Shown here piece after piece: positions 11,641 to 36,820 of a stretch of 64,000 nt of DNA. The notes under the pieces are model-generated. The model was not told the DNA's origin, made no database searches, and saw only the letters and a list, made by a program, of their open reading frames with translations. The translations under genes and the position numbers were made by a program. Source of the DNA: Aulostomus chinensis (taxonomy: Eukaryota; Chordata; Actinopteri; Syngnathiformes; Aulostomidae). How positions within the stretch are numbered: the first letter of the stretch is position 1; the number at the start of each line of letters is the position of its first letter. The stretch is taken from contig JBBMOA010000003.1 in NCBI GenBank assembly GCA_037954235.1, positions 14,582,223-14,646,222 of the forward strand, read 5' to 3'.

Positions 11641-14600
11641 AATCAGATTTATTTCAATGGGGGACTTGAATTTCCTGACCGTTAATCACACATGCAATCC
11701 CCTACAACTACTGGGGTGGGGGCTGAAAACTCAGTAAAAGAAAAATCTTCATTTCATTTCCTTTCATTCTTATTTCGAACACCTGGTGCCCACACTAAGA
11801 CTTTTTTTAAAGTTTTGGGTGTGTTATATTGGTATCTAATGTCATGCCAACTGACACCTCAAGTTGCTAACCTCAAGCTCAGATGGGAGTGATGATGACT
11901 CATAACCTCACTTCCTTTTGACTTCATGAACAGCTTTTTTTTCCTCCATTTTGAATCTTGAAACATTGTCCTGCTGCTTTTGACACTAAAAGCCCTCCCA
12001 CACACACACACACACACACACACCTACAAACAGGCTTGGGTGTATAACATGTAAATATGTATAAGCTCTTCCTTAAAGGGCTTTACTTCCATGAATTAAA
12101 GGTGGTGGGTTGACTGCTCCTTTTATATCTTCCTGTGAAATGGTTTTGCATCAGAGATGGACATCACATCCCGCAGAGAAAATATCTCTTAGTCGACACA
12201 TTTCACCATCGTCCGATGTGTGGCCCCCTACTCGCCCAGTGGTATCAGCCGTTAAACTGGAATACACAGGGATCGCAGTAAAAAATAAATTACCCTTCAC
12301 AGTCTCTCTAGTGTAGAGGGGGAGTGACTGAGGGAGTGATCGAGAGAGAGAGAGAGAGAAGATCCCTGCGTGACCCGCACATTCCTTCTTTTATGAGTCA
12401 CAATACAGAGAGTCGTATGCAGAAATATGAATATGCATCTATGCAAATCAGTATTTCTGACTTAGTATGTATTTGAGAGAACTCACATGGCACTGAAACA
12501 GCAAGAAAGTAATCTGAGGAGAAAGGGGGGGGGGGGCTACACTTGCCAGGCTGTTATTGGTTGTTTCTACATAACTCCTGTTTTATGAAAAAAATATTTA
12601 AAAGAATAGAAGAATGCCTCCAAAATACATGTTTATCTTCTATACTATATGTGTCATAGGACTTAAATCTTTAACATTATTTGCACATGAAAGTGACCAC
12701 TTCTGTATTTTGTCATACTGCTTAATTACAATTATGAAACAAGTAAACGTATATTTTTTAAAGTGCATTGCAAATTGGGTTGTCAGTACACAGTATGTTC
12801 TATATGACATATATCTATTTGAGGAGTTACATTGTTTTTACCTTTATGGTTGAGGGGAGTGTCCCTGAGAGGGCTCTTTTCAAGAGTGCTCAAGAGGTAT
12901 GAGCAAATGCTGCCTGTCCTACTGGTCTGGGGCAAGACCCTGCTGACCTCTGACCTTTAGGCCATCAGTGTCCTACAGTCATGTGGTTGAGTCTGTTTTA
13001 TGCCTTATTAACGTATCCAGTGAGGAAACTATATTTGGATTTACTTTCATTTATAATCTCTACAAGATCCCAAATTATGTGAATTTAATAATAAACAAAT
13101 TTACTGTATGGCTAGCATTTTGACTGCACACGTCCTAAAAGTCTTAATCTTTTCCATATGCGTATGACAAGAAGATTCCTTCTTACTAAGAGCAAGCTGT
13201 CCAATTCAGATCCAGATTACATTTTTTGGAAAGATTGAATCAGCACTATCACTCACAAAAAAACTTAATTTGCAGACTTAGTTAGAGTAAGAATTCCAAA
13301 AATGTATTCCTGTGGCATAAATGTTTGTACCAGAAAAAATTCTTGTTTTCATGAATGTTTTGCCAGCATTGATTCAAATGTTGTTACCACACTTTCAAAC
13401 TAACAAGACAGTAGCAACACTGTCATGAGATTTGAGTCACACTGATTTAATTCACCGTTCCTCTTTGTATCACCCTCCCGCCCTCCCTTTCCTCTCTACT
13501 GGTCACAAGCTCATTAGTGATTCCTTTTCTTTGCTATTCGCTGCTCCCTTTCTCTTCTTATTGAGGTTTACTAAAAGAGTGCAATAGATAAATGCACAGT
13601 GAGGGGCCGGGACAATGTGGTGGGACGGGTGAGAAACACTGAAACATGATCGACCATGAGTGTGTGCTCAGAATTGAAAAGAACTGGGTTGTTACCAGGG
13701 GCACACAGTAGTTCCTTTGACTCTGTTAGCAACTTTTCTGAAGCTAACAACTCTCTGGGACCACACCTAATGTTTTTTGAAACTTAATGATGTGATTTGT
13801 GATCATATTTTGCCATTTGTTGCCTCATAATCAGCTTTAAACTTGAGATTAGTAAAGATAATGTTTAAGACGTACAGTTTTATGGGTAATTGTGTATTAC
13901 TGGTTAACAGAGGGTTCATGAAGAGAAATATCAAAGGTACTTTTAATAACAAATACATCAGATACTGCTTTGATAGCCAAAACAAATCAAGACAAAGAAG
14001 AAAAGAAAGGCCACTATGATGGGATCAGGGATTGTATTCGGTGTGGTATCAGCTAACCATTGATCTTTATACACAGCTAGCAGAGCCTCCAGGGTATATT
14101 TGAAGCTGCTGTCTTCAAGTTTCCTTTTAAACATGCCAGGCCTCATTGTCACTGCTGTAAACCCGTTGTCTGTGTTGAAATATTATTGTCACTCACTGTT
14201 TTTCTGATTGCATTTACGCAAATAAATAGTTTTTTTTTTTTAATTCTAAATTAAAAGCTTTGTCGTGGCATTTCGAGTGTAAACAAATCGAAATAATACC
14301 CGGTTCTGCAGCTACTTTATCTCCTTTTCAGTTTAGTCAAGATAGGAAGGCAGACTAGATCTGGTTTTTGTGTGCCTGGCTGACCACAAAGTTGGAGTCA
14401 AATGGTACACATTATGCCTTTTATGGGTAAACCAAAGGAATTTTGTTGCATGTTTACAAAGTTAATCATTTGCCAAGAATATTTTGTCCTTTAAGTCTTG
14501 ATTTCAGCCTTCTCCTTTAGGATGTTTCTTTTTTTTCCCCTTGACAACTATCGTAATCACTATAGATCTGGTCAATGTTTCTGTGTGTTTACGCAACAAA

Positions 14601-14778
14601 ATATGCTTTACAAATCTCCTAGGAGATTAAAAAAAACACTGTCGGCTAAAACAGGAACATGTGGGTAAATGAGAGCGTGAGAGAGCAGGGAGGGGAGCAG
14701 CAGAGGAAGAATGGGGCCATGTTAAAGTGGGCAGGGTCTAAGAGGCCAGCTGCAATTGAGGGAGAGCAGCAGGAGGAG

Positions 14779-14784
14779 TATAAG
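14779..14784 (+). promoter_or_regulatory. TATA box of the krt18-like gene
   Basis: TATAAG 108 nt upstream of the ATG at 14887, in a locally GC-richer stretch. The distance mirrors that of the divergent krt8-like promoter. Confidence 0.6.
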
Positions 14785-14886
14785 TTCCCCACTTCCCGCT
14801 GCCAGTATCACTTTTTAGGCCAGCCAGCAGTGAGCCTCCACTTCTCATTTTTCACTTTACTCTTTGTCAACCTTTACTTCTACAAA

Positions 14887-16066
14887 ATGAGCTACAGAAG
14901 ATCCAACATCACCATGACCCGTTCCACTCCCCAGTACAGCTCTACCAGTATCTACGGGGGTGCTGGTGGAAAGGGCTCCCGGGTCTCCTCCGTCTCTGCA
15001 TCCTCCCTCCGCCCTGGTGGCCCCATGAGCTCTGCAACCTCCTTCAAGCTGAGCAGTGGAATGGGTGCTGGTATGGGTTTTGGTGGTCCTGGGGGATCCA
15101 TGATGGCATCAAGTGGTGGCGGCGGCGGTGCCAGGATCCTGGGCAACGAGAAGGGAGCCATGCAAAACCTGAACGACCGTCTGGCCAACTACCTGGAGAC
15201 GGTGAGGAACCTTGAGCAGGCCAACCAGGAGCTGGAGTTGAAGATCAGAGGGGCCCTGGAGAAGGGGGGGGCCGAAATGAGAGACTACAGCAAGTATGAT
15301 CCAATCATTGACGACCTACGCAGACAGGTGAGCATCAGATAAAGTAGAGGTTGCTTTAATGAACAGGAGGGCGGAGAGAAGTTGCTGGCTTGTATGAAGC
15401 TTTGATACAGGAGGGGGAAGTGTGTTTGATCACATTAACCTCTGATCAGTGACTGTGTGATTCCACTCAACATCAAAATGTTAAAACTTTCTTCTAACTA
15501 CTTGGGCCAGTAAGTTGTAAAAGGGTTTGAATTATTGAGCTCCATGTATTTCTTGAGCCTCACGTTATACATCAATGGTGAATTCTGAAACGGGCAGCAT
15601 TTCTTTTGTAGATTATCAAATTTCATGCAAGAGAATGAAGGGTGTGGTTGCTGGGTTTTACCCCCCCCTCCCCAAAAAAAATCCTGAAACTGGTCAGAAA
15701 CTTCCTTTGATGAATCACTAACACGAGGGCATCCACATGAGCCACTCATTCAGAAACATTCAAACAAGCTTCAGCAGACAAAAGCCAAGTGGTCGTAAAT
15801 CTGATTCTACAAGCATTCTCTGGTGGAGGAGGCTTTCAATGTGAAACAGATGTGTGGTAATGACACTCTCACAGACACACACATGCACGCACACACACAA
15901 AGGATCTTGAACTGGCAGCATGAGTGTGTATGTAGACACACACAAAGGATCTTGAACTGGCAGCATGAGTGTGTATGTGTGGTCATGACACACTCACAGA
16001 CCCACGCATGCACACACACACACAAAGGATGTTGAACTGGCAGCATGAGTGTGTATGTGTGGTCAT

Positions 16067-16126
<60 letters not shown>

Positions 16127-17516
16127 TCTCGTACTGCCAGTGTGTAGCGTGCACAGATGTATGTGAGCAGTGCTTGTATAACAATCAGTTCCAGTCAGCA
16201 GAGTCAAATGTCACATTCTTCTCCAAATTCCAATTCTTCAGTGCTGAATAACGGCACATTGATGGTGGCACTATTTCTCCTCATACAAAAGGGACAAGTA
16301 TTTCCTCTTTTCTTCTGAAACAGGATACCATGGAAACATTAAAAAAAAAAGTCTCATAAAACACACTCACCCACAAAGAACTTCACCATCGTTGCACACA
16401 TATGGACAAAGATGTGGACAGACAGCGCAGCTGCGCGAGAATCCGAGAGAAAATACTTCTCACAGAGGAAACTCATTTTCCAGTAGTGATGGACTAAAGC
16501 AGATCCTGTCCTGGCAGAGAAACATCTGTACTTCCTGTTCTTCGCTCAAAAGTTCTTCGATTTTGTTGGAATGTTACAACTGCTCCAACAATGTTGTGGC
16601 CCCTTTGTGTAAACTGACTCTGGATTGTTGTTACATAAGACATATTGATTCAAATCACATGTCTGCACATCTGTGGAACGATTCTGTCCATAGCGCCAAA
16701 TCATCAGAGCTCATTCACGCTTCACACTGAAGGCACTTGTGGTTAAACAGTTTAAAAAACATTCAACTGATCTTCTCTCACAAACAAGCCCAAAAATGTC
16801 AACTAACACAAGTCTTATTTCATTTTTTTTGTTCCAGATCTTCGACAAGATAGCAGAGAATGCTCGTTTTGTGCTCCAGATTGATAACGCCCGTCTGGCA
16901 GCTGACGACTTCAAAGTAAAGTAGGTTGTTTGACTTCTGATCCCTTTGGGATTTATGTAGTTTTTATACGTTTAGTCTATATGTATGGTGCGTATGAGCT
17001 CGCTCATTACATGGGGTATGATGACAGTCAAGGACGGGCATCTCTACGCTAAAGTTTCGTCTTGAGACAAGTGTCTCATGCCATAAGTTTCACAATGAGT
17101 TATTCCATCTTGTTAGCTCTGTAATGGAGTACCTGTCTGTACACACCCACAGGTACGACAATGAGATGGCGATCCGCCAGTCTGTGGAGGCTGACATCGC
17201 TGGGCTGAAGAAAGTCATTGACGACACCAACATGAGCAGAATGAACATCGAGAATGAGATTGAGGCTGTGAAGGAGGAGCTGGCCTTCCTGAGGAGGAAT
17301 CATGAGAATGTGAGTATAAAATAAAGATTCATCATGGTGCTTCCCAAATCATAAGTTTTGATTGTTTTTAAAGTTATGAAAATAATATAAACAACTTGAC
17401 CTTTATTCCTGCTGACTTACATTATCCCAAATGTTTCCTACAATGTTGCTGCCTGGGAAAATCCATATTCTAAGCATTCATTTGTGACATATTACTGTTA
17501 TACCTTCTAGTTACTA

Positions 17517-17549
<33 letters not shown>

Positions 17550-18848
17550 TTTCTGTAATTTCATACTTTCTGCAATAATCCAAAATCCAATGTAAAACTC
17601 CAATTGGCATCAACAGTGAAATCCTATTGTATTTGTTGCCAATGTTTAGGTCACCAATAAAGATTTGGTTAAAAAAAAATCCGTTTGGATTTGAGATGAG
17701 GGGACGCATAGCAAAACTAACTACCAGGTCAGCCAACAAAATGTATCACCCCTGTGGAACTCTACAGATTGCAGCTTTCTCTTTCAAATGTTTGGTATGA
17801 AATTTTAAGTTACCGTACAGTAAAGTTCTCCTTGTGTACAGAATTGACAAAATCACAAACTACAGATTATGTTACTGTCCAGATGGGGACACGCGTGCGT
17901 AGCAGCAGGACTCTCATTCTGTGCATCTGTGTGTTCTGTCTGTCGATCCTGTAGGAGGTGATGGAGCTGAGAAATCAGATCTCTCAGTCTGGCGTACAAG
18001 TGGATGTTGACGCTCCCAAAGGTCAAGACCTGGCTCAGATCATGCAGGACATGAGAGGCAACTATGAGAAGATTGCTTTGAAGAATGCAGAGGAGCTGAA
18101 ACGATGGCACGAAAATCAGGTGCGGCTCGAGTGATAGAATGAGGCATCATGAATGTATCTAGTCCTGATCTTGTTGGGCTGATGTGCTCCTCCTCGTGTT
18201 GTTTTCAGACGGCGGATGTGCAGGCGCAGGTATCACAGAACACAGAAGCGCTCCAGGGGGCCCAGATGGAGAGGAGCGACTTAAGCAGACAGATACAGAC
18301 CCTTGAAATTGAACTTGCATCCCAACAGAGCTTAGTAAGCACTCATTTGTAAAACACATGGTTGTTCATTTTCATCTAATTAAGAAGAAGATTCGTTTTA
18401 GAGACTTCTCACTCTTCCTCTCTCATCCTTTATCAGAAAGCCTCCTTAGAGGACACACTCGGCAACACAGAGCTTCGTAACAACATGGAAATGGAAAAGT
18501 ACAATACAATTATTATGCGCCTGGAGGAGGAGCTCACAAACCTGCGTGCAAACATCCAACAACAGACTCAAGAGTATGAGGCGCTCCTCAACCTCAAGAT
18601 GAAACTGGAAGCTGAGATCGGCACCTACAAGAGCCTGTTGGATGGTGGAGATTTCAAGTAAGAGTCACATAGAGAAGAAGACAAGGTGATGATGGCTGTT
18701 ACTTATCCAGATTTGCACGCTGACATAAAACTATTTTCTGGCATGAGGCAGTAGATATGGTTTGATCCTCATCTGGTTAACTTGAATTGTTTCATTTGTG
18801 TTTTACAGGCTCGTGGATGCGTTGGATGAAATGTCGGCCACAAGCTAG
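14887..18848 (+). CDS. krt18: Type I keratin, keratin 18-like (7 coding exons)
   Basis: Acidic type I intermediate-filament protein, obligate partner of a type II keratin. Exons: 14887-15327, 16838-16920, 17153-17309, 17955-18119, 18209-18334, 18437-18657, 18809-18848; GT-AG throughout, 1233 nt, 410 aa. Sizes 83/157/165/126/221 are the standard type I keratin set. Gly/Ser-rich head 1-86; rod from about 87 with helix initiation LNDRLANYLETVRNLE; L12 linker contains VQVDVDAPKGQ (residues 241-251), matching the keratin 18 caspase-site region; helix end LEAEIGTYKSLLDGGD; tail only about a dozen residues. Start chosen at MSYRRS, 108 nt downstream of a TATA box. An upstream in-frame ATG at 14659 lies before the TATA box and is unlikely to be used. 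A type I gene next to a type II gene is the known KRT18 exception. Confidence 0.92.
15880..16140. repeat. Imperfect minisatellite plus CA array in krt18 intron 1
   Basis: CACAAAGGATCTTGAACTGGCAGCATGAGTGTGTATGT-type units begin near 15898, 15944 and 16024, with a decayed fourth near 16120 after a (CA)n array (16070-16121). Higher-order spacing 46 then 80 bp. Confidence 0.75.
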
Positions 18849-18973
18849 TTTGGAACAAAGAACCTCAGACATCCCAAAAATGAAAGCGACCCACAAGAGT
18901 AGAATGGGACAAATGTCTCACTGGCTCAACAAAGTCGAGCCCTTTACCAACCATGACCACAAATATGATTCGG

Positions 18974-19030
18974 AATAAAGGAGTTGTGTGAGCTGGCAGC
19001 GAAACAAAACAAAAAAAAACAGACAATAAA
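18974..19030 (+). terminator. Polyadenylation signals of the krt18-like gene
   Basis: Two canonical AATAAA hexamers, 18974-18979 and 19025-19030, lie 126 and 177 nt after the stop codon; the second is followed by a T/G-rich stretch from about 19036 as expected downstream of a cleavage site. Confidence 0.65.
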
Positions 19031-20780
19031 AAAAATTGTTCACCCACAGTCTTGATTTGTCTGCGTTTGTCATTGCAGAATGTGTGCATGTTTGTGTTCT
19101 TAGAATTTAAATACTGTCAGAAGGATTTTCACAATTAGATAAGCGTTCATTTAAGTTAAAAAAAAATGAATTTTGCCATATTATGAATCATTATTAGAGG
19201 TCAAATGGGAACATAAACATGTTGATAGAACTAGAACATTAACATGATGTTAGAAAAGCCTATTTATCATGTAAGTCAAATCAAAAGAGGACCGTTAAAA
19301 TACCTGAAAACATTTGACACTGTTACTCTGTTCCACACTGAGGACAATGTGGTCCGATGGCACCGTCAGTCTGAGCATCAGTGGCGTGTGGAGTGGCTGG
19401 AATGAGGATCAGTAGCAAAATCAGAGGCAATTGTTCTCACTTCCAGGAGAGAATGAGTCCTTACCACCTTGGTCATATTGCCATGAAAGAACGATTCCTC
19501 TGTCCAGACGTCGAACTATAACTTTAGATCCATGCTACATTCCCAGTGAGTTGGTGTTGTTCACACTCCTCTTCCAGTAACCATGTGTGACATAACAAAA
19601 AAAGAGGGTCTTTTTCCTCCCTCTTGTGCAGTAATGTGGCCCTTCAGGAATTATCCTGACATAAATCAGAATCAGAAATCCTTTATTAATCCCTTGTGGG
19701 AAACTCCACAGTTTGAATTAAAAATATGAATATGGGCCTCCATATTTCTGCTTAAGCATTGTGGTTTTTAGATTGAGAGTCAAGACGATACTTATTTACT
19801 TGACAAGCACCTTAAGGTCCAACTGTTGGCGATTCTCTGGTCACTTATTAAAATCAGAAGAAGCTACTCTGTGGTCATTGTCACTGAACAGGTTAAGAAG
19901 CCAGGCATTAGTAACTATAGCAGGACTAATTGACTCTGACCAGGAGGAAATGTTCTCAGTATGAGGATGATTTTCACCAGATTTGGCAGAGGGGTGTAGC
20001 ATGCATGACTACCCATTACATTTGGTGGCAGATTAGTCATAGAATCACATGGTGGCAACAGGAAATGATGTGTTTTTTCACACTCAGTGGAATCCCCCCT
20101 CGTGGCTCAACCACATTCGTGTCAGTTTTGGACAGAAATGACCTTTGTGCTCGGTGATGTGTTACTGTGAACTGGTTAAACAGTGTTACCGTAGCGAGGC
20201 AGTCAATTCTGACAATTTACCACTAGACGTGAAGCCGATGTTTCCACTCTGTTTCCTAAAATTCACGTTTGATGAGAGTCTCAGCCTGAAGATGTCTTCA
20301 AGCTGAATTCAAGTCAATAGCCATCACGGCACCTAGTGGTTACAGGGAGTATGTCTGAGGTGACAAACATTTGATTGACATCAAAATTACAGTTTCGTTT
20401 TCACATGATGGACAGCAAGACAGCATGTCGTAATCCTATGTTCTCTAGCGGCATCTAGTGGACACAGTGAGTGATATTTGCACCTCAGCACCAACAGTCT
20501 ACTCCTTCATGTAAAAATGGTGAAAGTATGTGATCTCTAAGTGCTCACGAGTTGAATTGTAGAATAGTCCATGTGAATTACTTCGAGAGTTAAACATAGC
20601 CCATGCATGGAGCCAGTGGTTAAAGATTCATAAAAGTTTTCCACAGATTTAAAGGATAAAGTGAGCTAAGATAGCTGAGTCAGAGACAGATATATGACAG
20701 AGATATAAAAAGGAGACGGCGGTCTTAATGGAGCTGAGATGTGGGTCAGTAAGCAAACAAGGGAGGAGACGTTCCATGAA
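19031..20780. other. Intergenic between krt18 and eif4b, no gene seen
   Basis: No exon-like frames. Contains a fish-type dispersed fragment near 19660-19720 reading CTTTATTAATCCCTTGTGGG. The 3' part leads into the TATA-less eif4b promoter. Confidence 0.4.
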
Positions 20781-20852
20781 CGGCTATGCGCGCTCCCGAC
20801 AATAAACCTCTGACGCCTTCATCCGGGAACTACTACGCACTCGTTCTCCAAC

Positions 20853-33415
<12,563 letters not shown>

Positions 33416-33727
33416 GGAGAAGATGGCAAGAAGAGGAGCAGATGAACGCAAAAAAAATAAATATGTCACATAGCTTATGAAAAAAATCTCCTCACATGGA
33501 CGAGGCTCCTGGGAGGACAATCACCCCCTCCCTCCTTTCCTCCTTCCAACCTGTCCTTTACTTTCAAACCATACCCCCCACCCCACCCACCCACCCACCC
33601 CTCTTCTGCCCCGCCTTCAGGACTTTTCAGGTTCTAAAAAAGAATAGTCACATACTGGACTTGTTTTAAATGGAAAAAAGGAGTAGCTGACTCATGGAAA
33701 AGTGATGGATAACATTGAATTAATTGT

Positions 33728-33733
33728 AATAAA
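33728..33733 (+). terminator. Likely eif4b polyadenylation signal
   Basis: AATAAA about 310 nt after the TAA stop, within an AT-rich 3' untranslated region. Other AATAAA-like hexamers (for example near 33455) exist, so the used site is uncertain. Confidence 0.45.
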
Positions 33734-35639
33734 TAAATGGAAAAAGTGGGGAAAAATGAATTTGTATATTTGTGGATCACAGGTTGGGTAAAGTTGGATC
33801 ATTGATGGGATGTAGCTTACTAAAACCCCTCCTTTTTGTTTTGTTTTTTAAATTACGGATCACTGACTTAAATTTAAAATGCAACACTTCTATTTGTTAT
33901 AAGCCCTTTTATTAGACATTTGTAAATACACCTTTTAGCAATTGTGTTGATAGAAGTCATAAATCCTGTCTTCCAGTACTAACTTTCATTGGTAAAACTT
34001 TTTTTTTCCAGTTATGTATGAACCATCAAAAAAAAAAATCAATGAACTGAGTCAGTCTGACACCGAATGATTGTGTAACACATGAAGATCCAATATTGCA
34101 GGAGAAACTTGTATATCAGGATGGAAAGAGAAGCAGAGCCGCCTCGTGAGTTGAGTCAAGTGCCATTATTGTTCTCCCCCGATCATTGTACAGATGTCTG
34201 TCTCTCTCTCTCGCTCGCTCTCTCTCTTGCTCTCTCTCTCTGTGTCTCTCTTTCTACACCTTCTGATGAAATAATCGCACCAATTAAAGGCTTCTATGGT
34301 CTCATTTCTAGCCGTCTGTAGATTCACAGCCGCCGCCTAAATCATTCACTCTTGCTTAAGTGAAGAACACTAATATTTAGGGAATGTCTGGCCTGGTCAC
34401 ATTACTGGTCCTCTACCAAAACTCTCACCGGGGTTCTCAAAGTGCACTTTGGTGACGTGAGAGTGAATGTGGGCTGAAAGGGTTCAAGAGGATAAAGTAA
34501 CAAGACATTGGGGACAGGCTTACAAAAGTCATGTCTGTTGTCAAGAATAATATTGAAATGGTAATTATGTTGGGGGGGACGTGCCTACATGGCACTGAGA
34601 GCACATACCTCTACCCAGGAGACGAGCACTGCTAATAGTCATGTCCTGCTAGTGGCCAAGAACTGTCCAGGATCTAATTGTTGATCCAGATGGTCTCCAA
34701 AACGAAGCAGTTGGTTCTGGAAGTGAGGTGGAAAGACGAGCATGATCACCTTAAAATCTCTCCAGTGGTTCTTGATCGGTCTGCCTGGACGTAAATCTCT
34801 TAGATGGAGTGGATGTTTGATCTGTTGAGCTAATTTTGATGCTGCTATGTTCATCCTCTCTCTCTGCATAGCCTCCTTGGTAGAGGTGTGTGTGTTTGCT
34901 GTGCCTCATTCTTAAGATGTTTTGACACACGTTTCTTCCCACAAACCGCAACCTTTTCTGTGAGCCTCCTGTGTCTGTCGGTCTCTCAGTCTGACAGAGA
35001 CAGTAATGTTACAAGATGAACACAATAGTCGTTGAGAACAAGCTGTGACAAATCACCGTTAGGCTTCGCTTCCTGCCTTCAAGACTGAACTGAGGGCTTA
35101 CATGTCCACTTTAAGAACATTTTGTGAATGAGGCCCAAAGAATCCAGCTCTGACACAATAGTGAGTGTACTTAAATGTACATATAGATATTTATTAGATA
35201 GCAATTCAGGATTTTTTTTGGGGGGGGGGGGGGGTGTTGATTGTGCAAGAATTGGTGAAATTGCACCCTAATGTGTAGACCTTGTATCCACAGGACTTTT
35301 TAAATTCTTCACTTAACCTTATTAAGCTGACACAGGTTATAAAAATCAAAAAAATAATCATACAACAGCTTAGAGAACAGAAAATCTACATGTTGAAGCT
35401 GTGGTGTTTGATGATGACAAATGAAGATCTAAGTGGTAAGCAGATCTCATTCAGACAGAAAGGGAATGGGGAAAGAACCTTATGATAAAGCAAAAACTTG
35501 TATCTTCCACATGAAAACAAAAAGGGATTAAATGTAGGAATTTTTCAGTGCCTGGGAATGTTGTCAAATTAGATAAGTTTAAGATTCAGACATTTATGAA
35601 TAAGGAGAAATGCAACGAAGCTGGGTTTAAAAGTTGAGG

Positions 35640-36820
35640 TTTATAATTTATTATGTTTATAGTTTTATTTAAAAGATGCCTTTCTTGACATTCAAGGTCA
35701 CTGTACAGTTCACATTTTTTAAAAAATCTAAAAACAGCAAAGAGGCACAGATATTTCCGTGAAGTTGGACACAGTTTTGAACAGATGAGTTTCGAGTTGT
35801 GATTTGAAGTGGGTGATCTGGGGTGGTAAAGAATTCCAGAGCGGCTGAACGCCCTGCTCCCCATGGTGGTGAGACGGGCGGAGGGGATTGACAGGCGCAC
35901 GGCAGAGAGACGGAAGATGGTGGAGGTCGGACAGATTGGGGGGGGGGGGGGGGCAAGGTTGTGGATGCCTTGAATGTAAGCAGGAGGATTTTGAATTGAA
36001 TGCGGACCTGAACCAGGAGCCAGTGGAGCTGTTGGAGGACGGGAGTGATATGGTGGATGGAGGGAGTTTGAGTTATGATGCGAGCAGCTGAATTCTGGAC
36101 AAGTTGGCATTTATGAAGGAATTTGTGAGTGAGACCGAAGAGGAGAGAGTTAAAGTAGTCCAGGCAGGAGGTGATGAGGCTGTGAACAAGGATGCCGGCA
36201 GTTTGGGGGGTAAGGAAGGGGCGGAGGTGGTTGATGTTGTTTAGATGGAAGTAGGCAGACGGGGTAATGTTGTTGATGTGGGATTGAAAGGATAGTGTGC
36301 TGTCCAGGATGACACCAAGGCTCTTTACTTGGGGGGGGGGGAAGGTGAGACAGTGGAATTATCAATAGTGAGAGAAAAACTGTCGGATTTGGAAAAGGTG
36401 GATTTGGTGCCAATGAGGAGAACCTCGGTTTTATTGCTGTTTAGTTTGAGGAAGTTTTGAGTGAACCAGGTTTTATTTCAGAGATGCAGTGAGTGAGGGA
36501 GGTGGGCGGGAAAGAGGACGAGGGTTTGGTGTTGAGGTAGAGCTGGGTGTCATAGACATAACAGTGGAAATGAATGTTGAATTTGCAAAAGATATTGCAG
36601 AGGGGAAGAAGGTAGATGATGCGGAGTAGGGGCCCCAGGACAGAGCCCTGGGGCATGGCAGAGGTGAAGGAGGAGGGGATGGATTTATGATACTTGAGCT
36701 GAATAAACTGAGTACAGCCAGAGGGGTAAGATGTGAACCAGTCCAGGGGAGTGTGGGTGATGCTGATGGAAAGATGGTATCGAAGGCTGCACTCAGGTCA
36801 GGTTTATTTGATCTGTTGAC
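35640..36820 (-). mobile_element. Decayed non-LTR retrotransposon (LINE) RT fragment
   Basis: Read on the minus strand from about 36.8 kb downward, interrupted frames match the reverse transcriptase and C-terminal part of fish LINEs: a PQGSVLGPLL block (near 36650), HCYVYDTQLYLNTKP where an active enzyme has YADD, then VLLIGTKSTFSKSD, and further on NLAPP and RLTTMGSRAFSRS. Frameshifts, runs of G/C and stops break it, and there is no ORF1 or endonuclease, so it is 5'-truncated and dead. The clade (L2/CR1-like) is a guess from motif style. Confidence 0.8.

Larger units (their letters stand above)
7740..14778. other. krt8-krt18 divergent intergenic region
   Basis: Seven kilobases between two divergent promoters; no coding exon recognised. 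Contents: G17 run, CA arrays, dispersed repeats near 8.1, 9.3-9.9 and 11.5 kb, and two AP-1-type 7-mers (TGACTCA 11896-11902, TGAGTCA 12394-12400), about the number expected by chance. Any shared keratin enhancer would be expected here, but none can be named from sequence alone. Confidence 0.45.

Noticed and set aside
11896..12400. AP-1 sites as evidence for a keratin enhancer
   Set aside because: Two 7-mers in 7 kb is close to chance expectation.
14659..14886. In-frame upstream ATG that would extend the krt18-like protein by 76 residues
   Set aside because: It lies upstream of the TATA box, the extra residues have no keratin character, and MSYRRS is a typical keratin 18 start.
18787..18978. 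63-codon frame overlapping the last krt18 exon as a longer tail
   Set aside because: It is in a different frame from the exon 6/7 splice, which gives a clean short tail.
34639..34951. Overlapping minus-strand frames near 34.7 kb as a gene or transposase
   Set aside because: Two short frames without conserved motifs; nothing recognisable.
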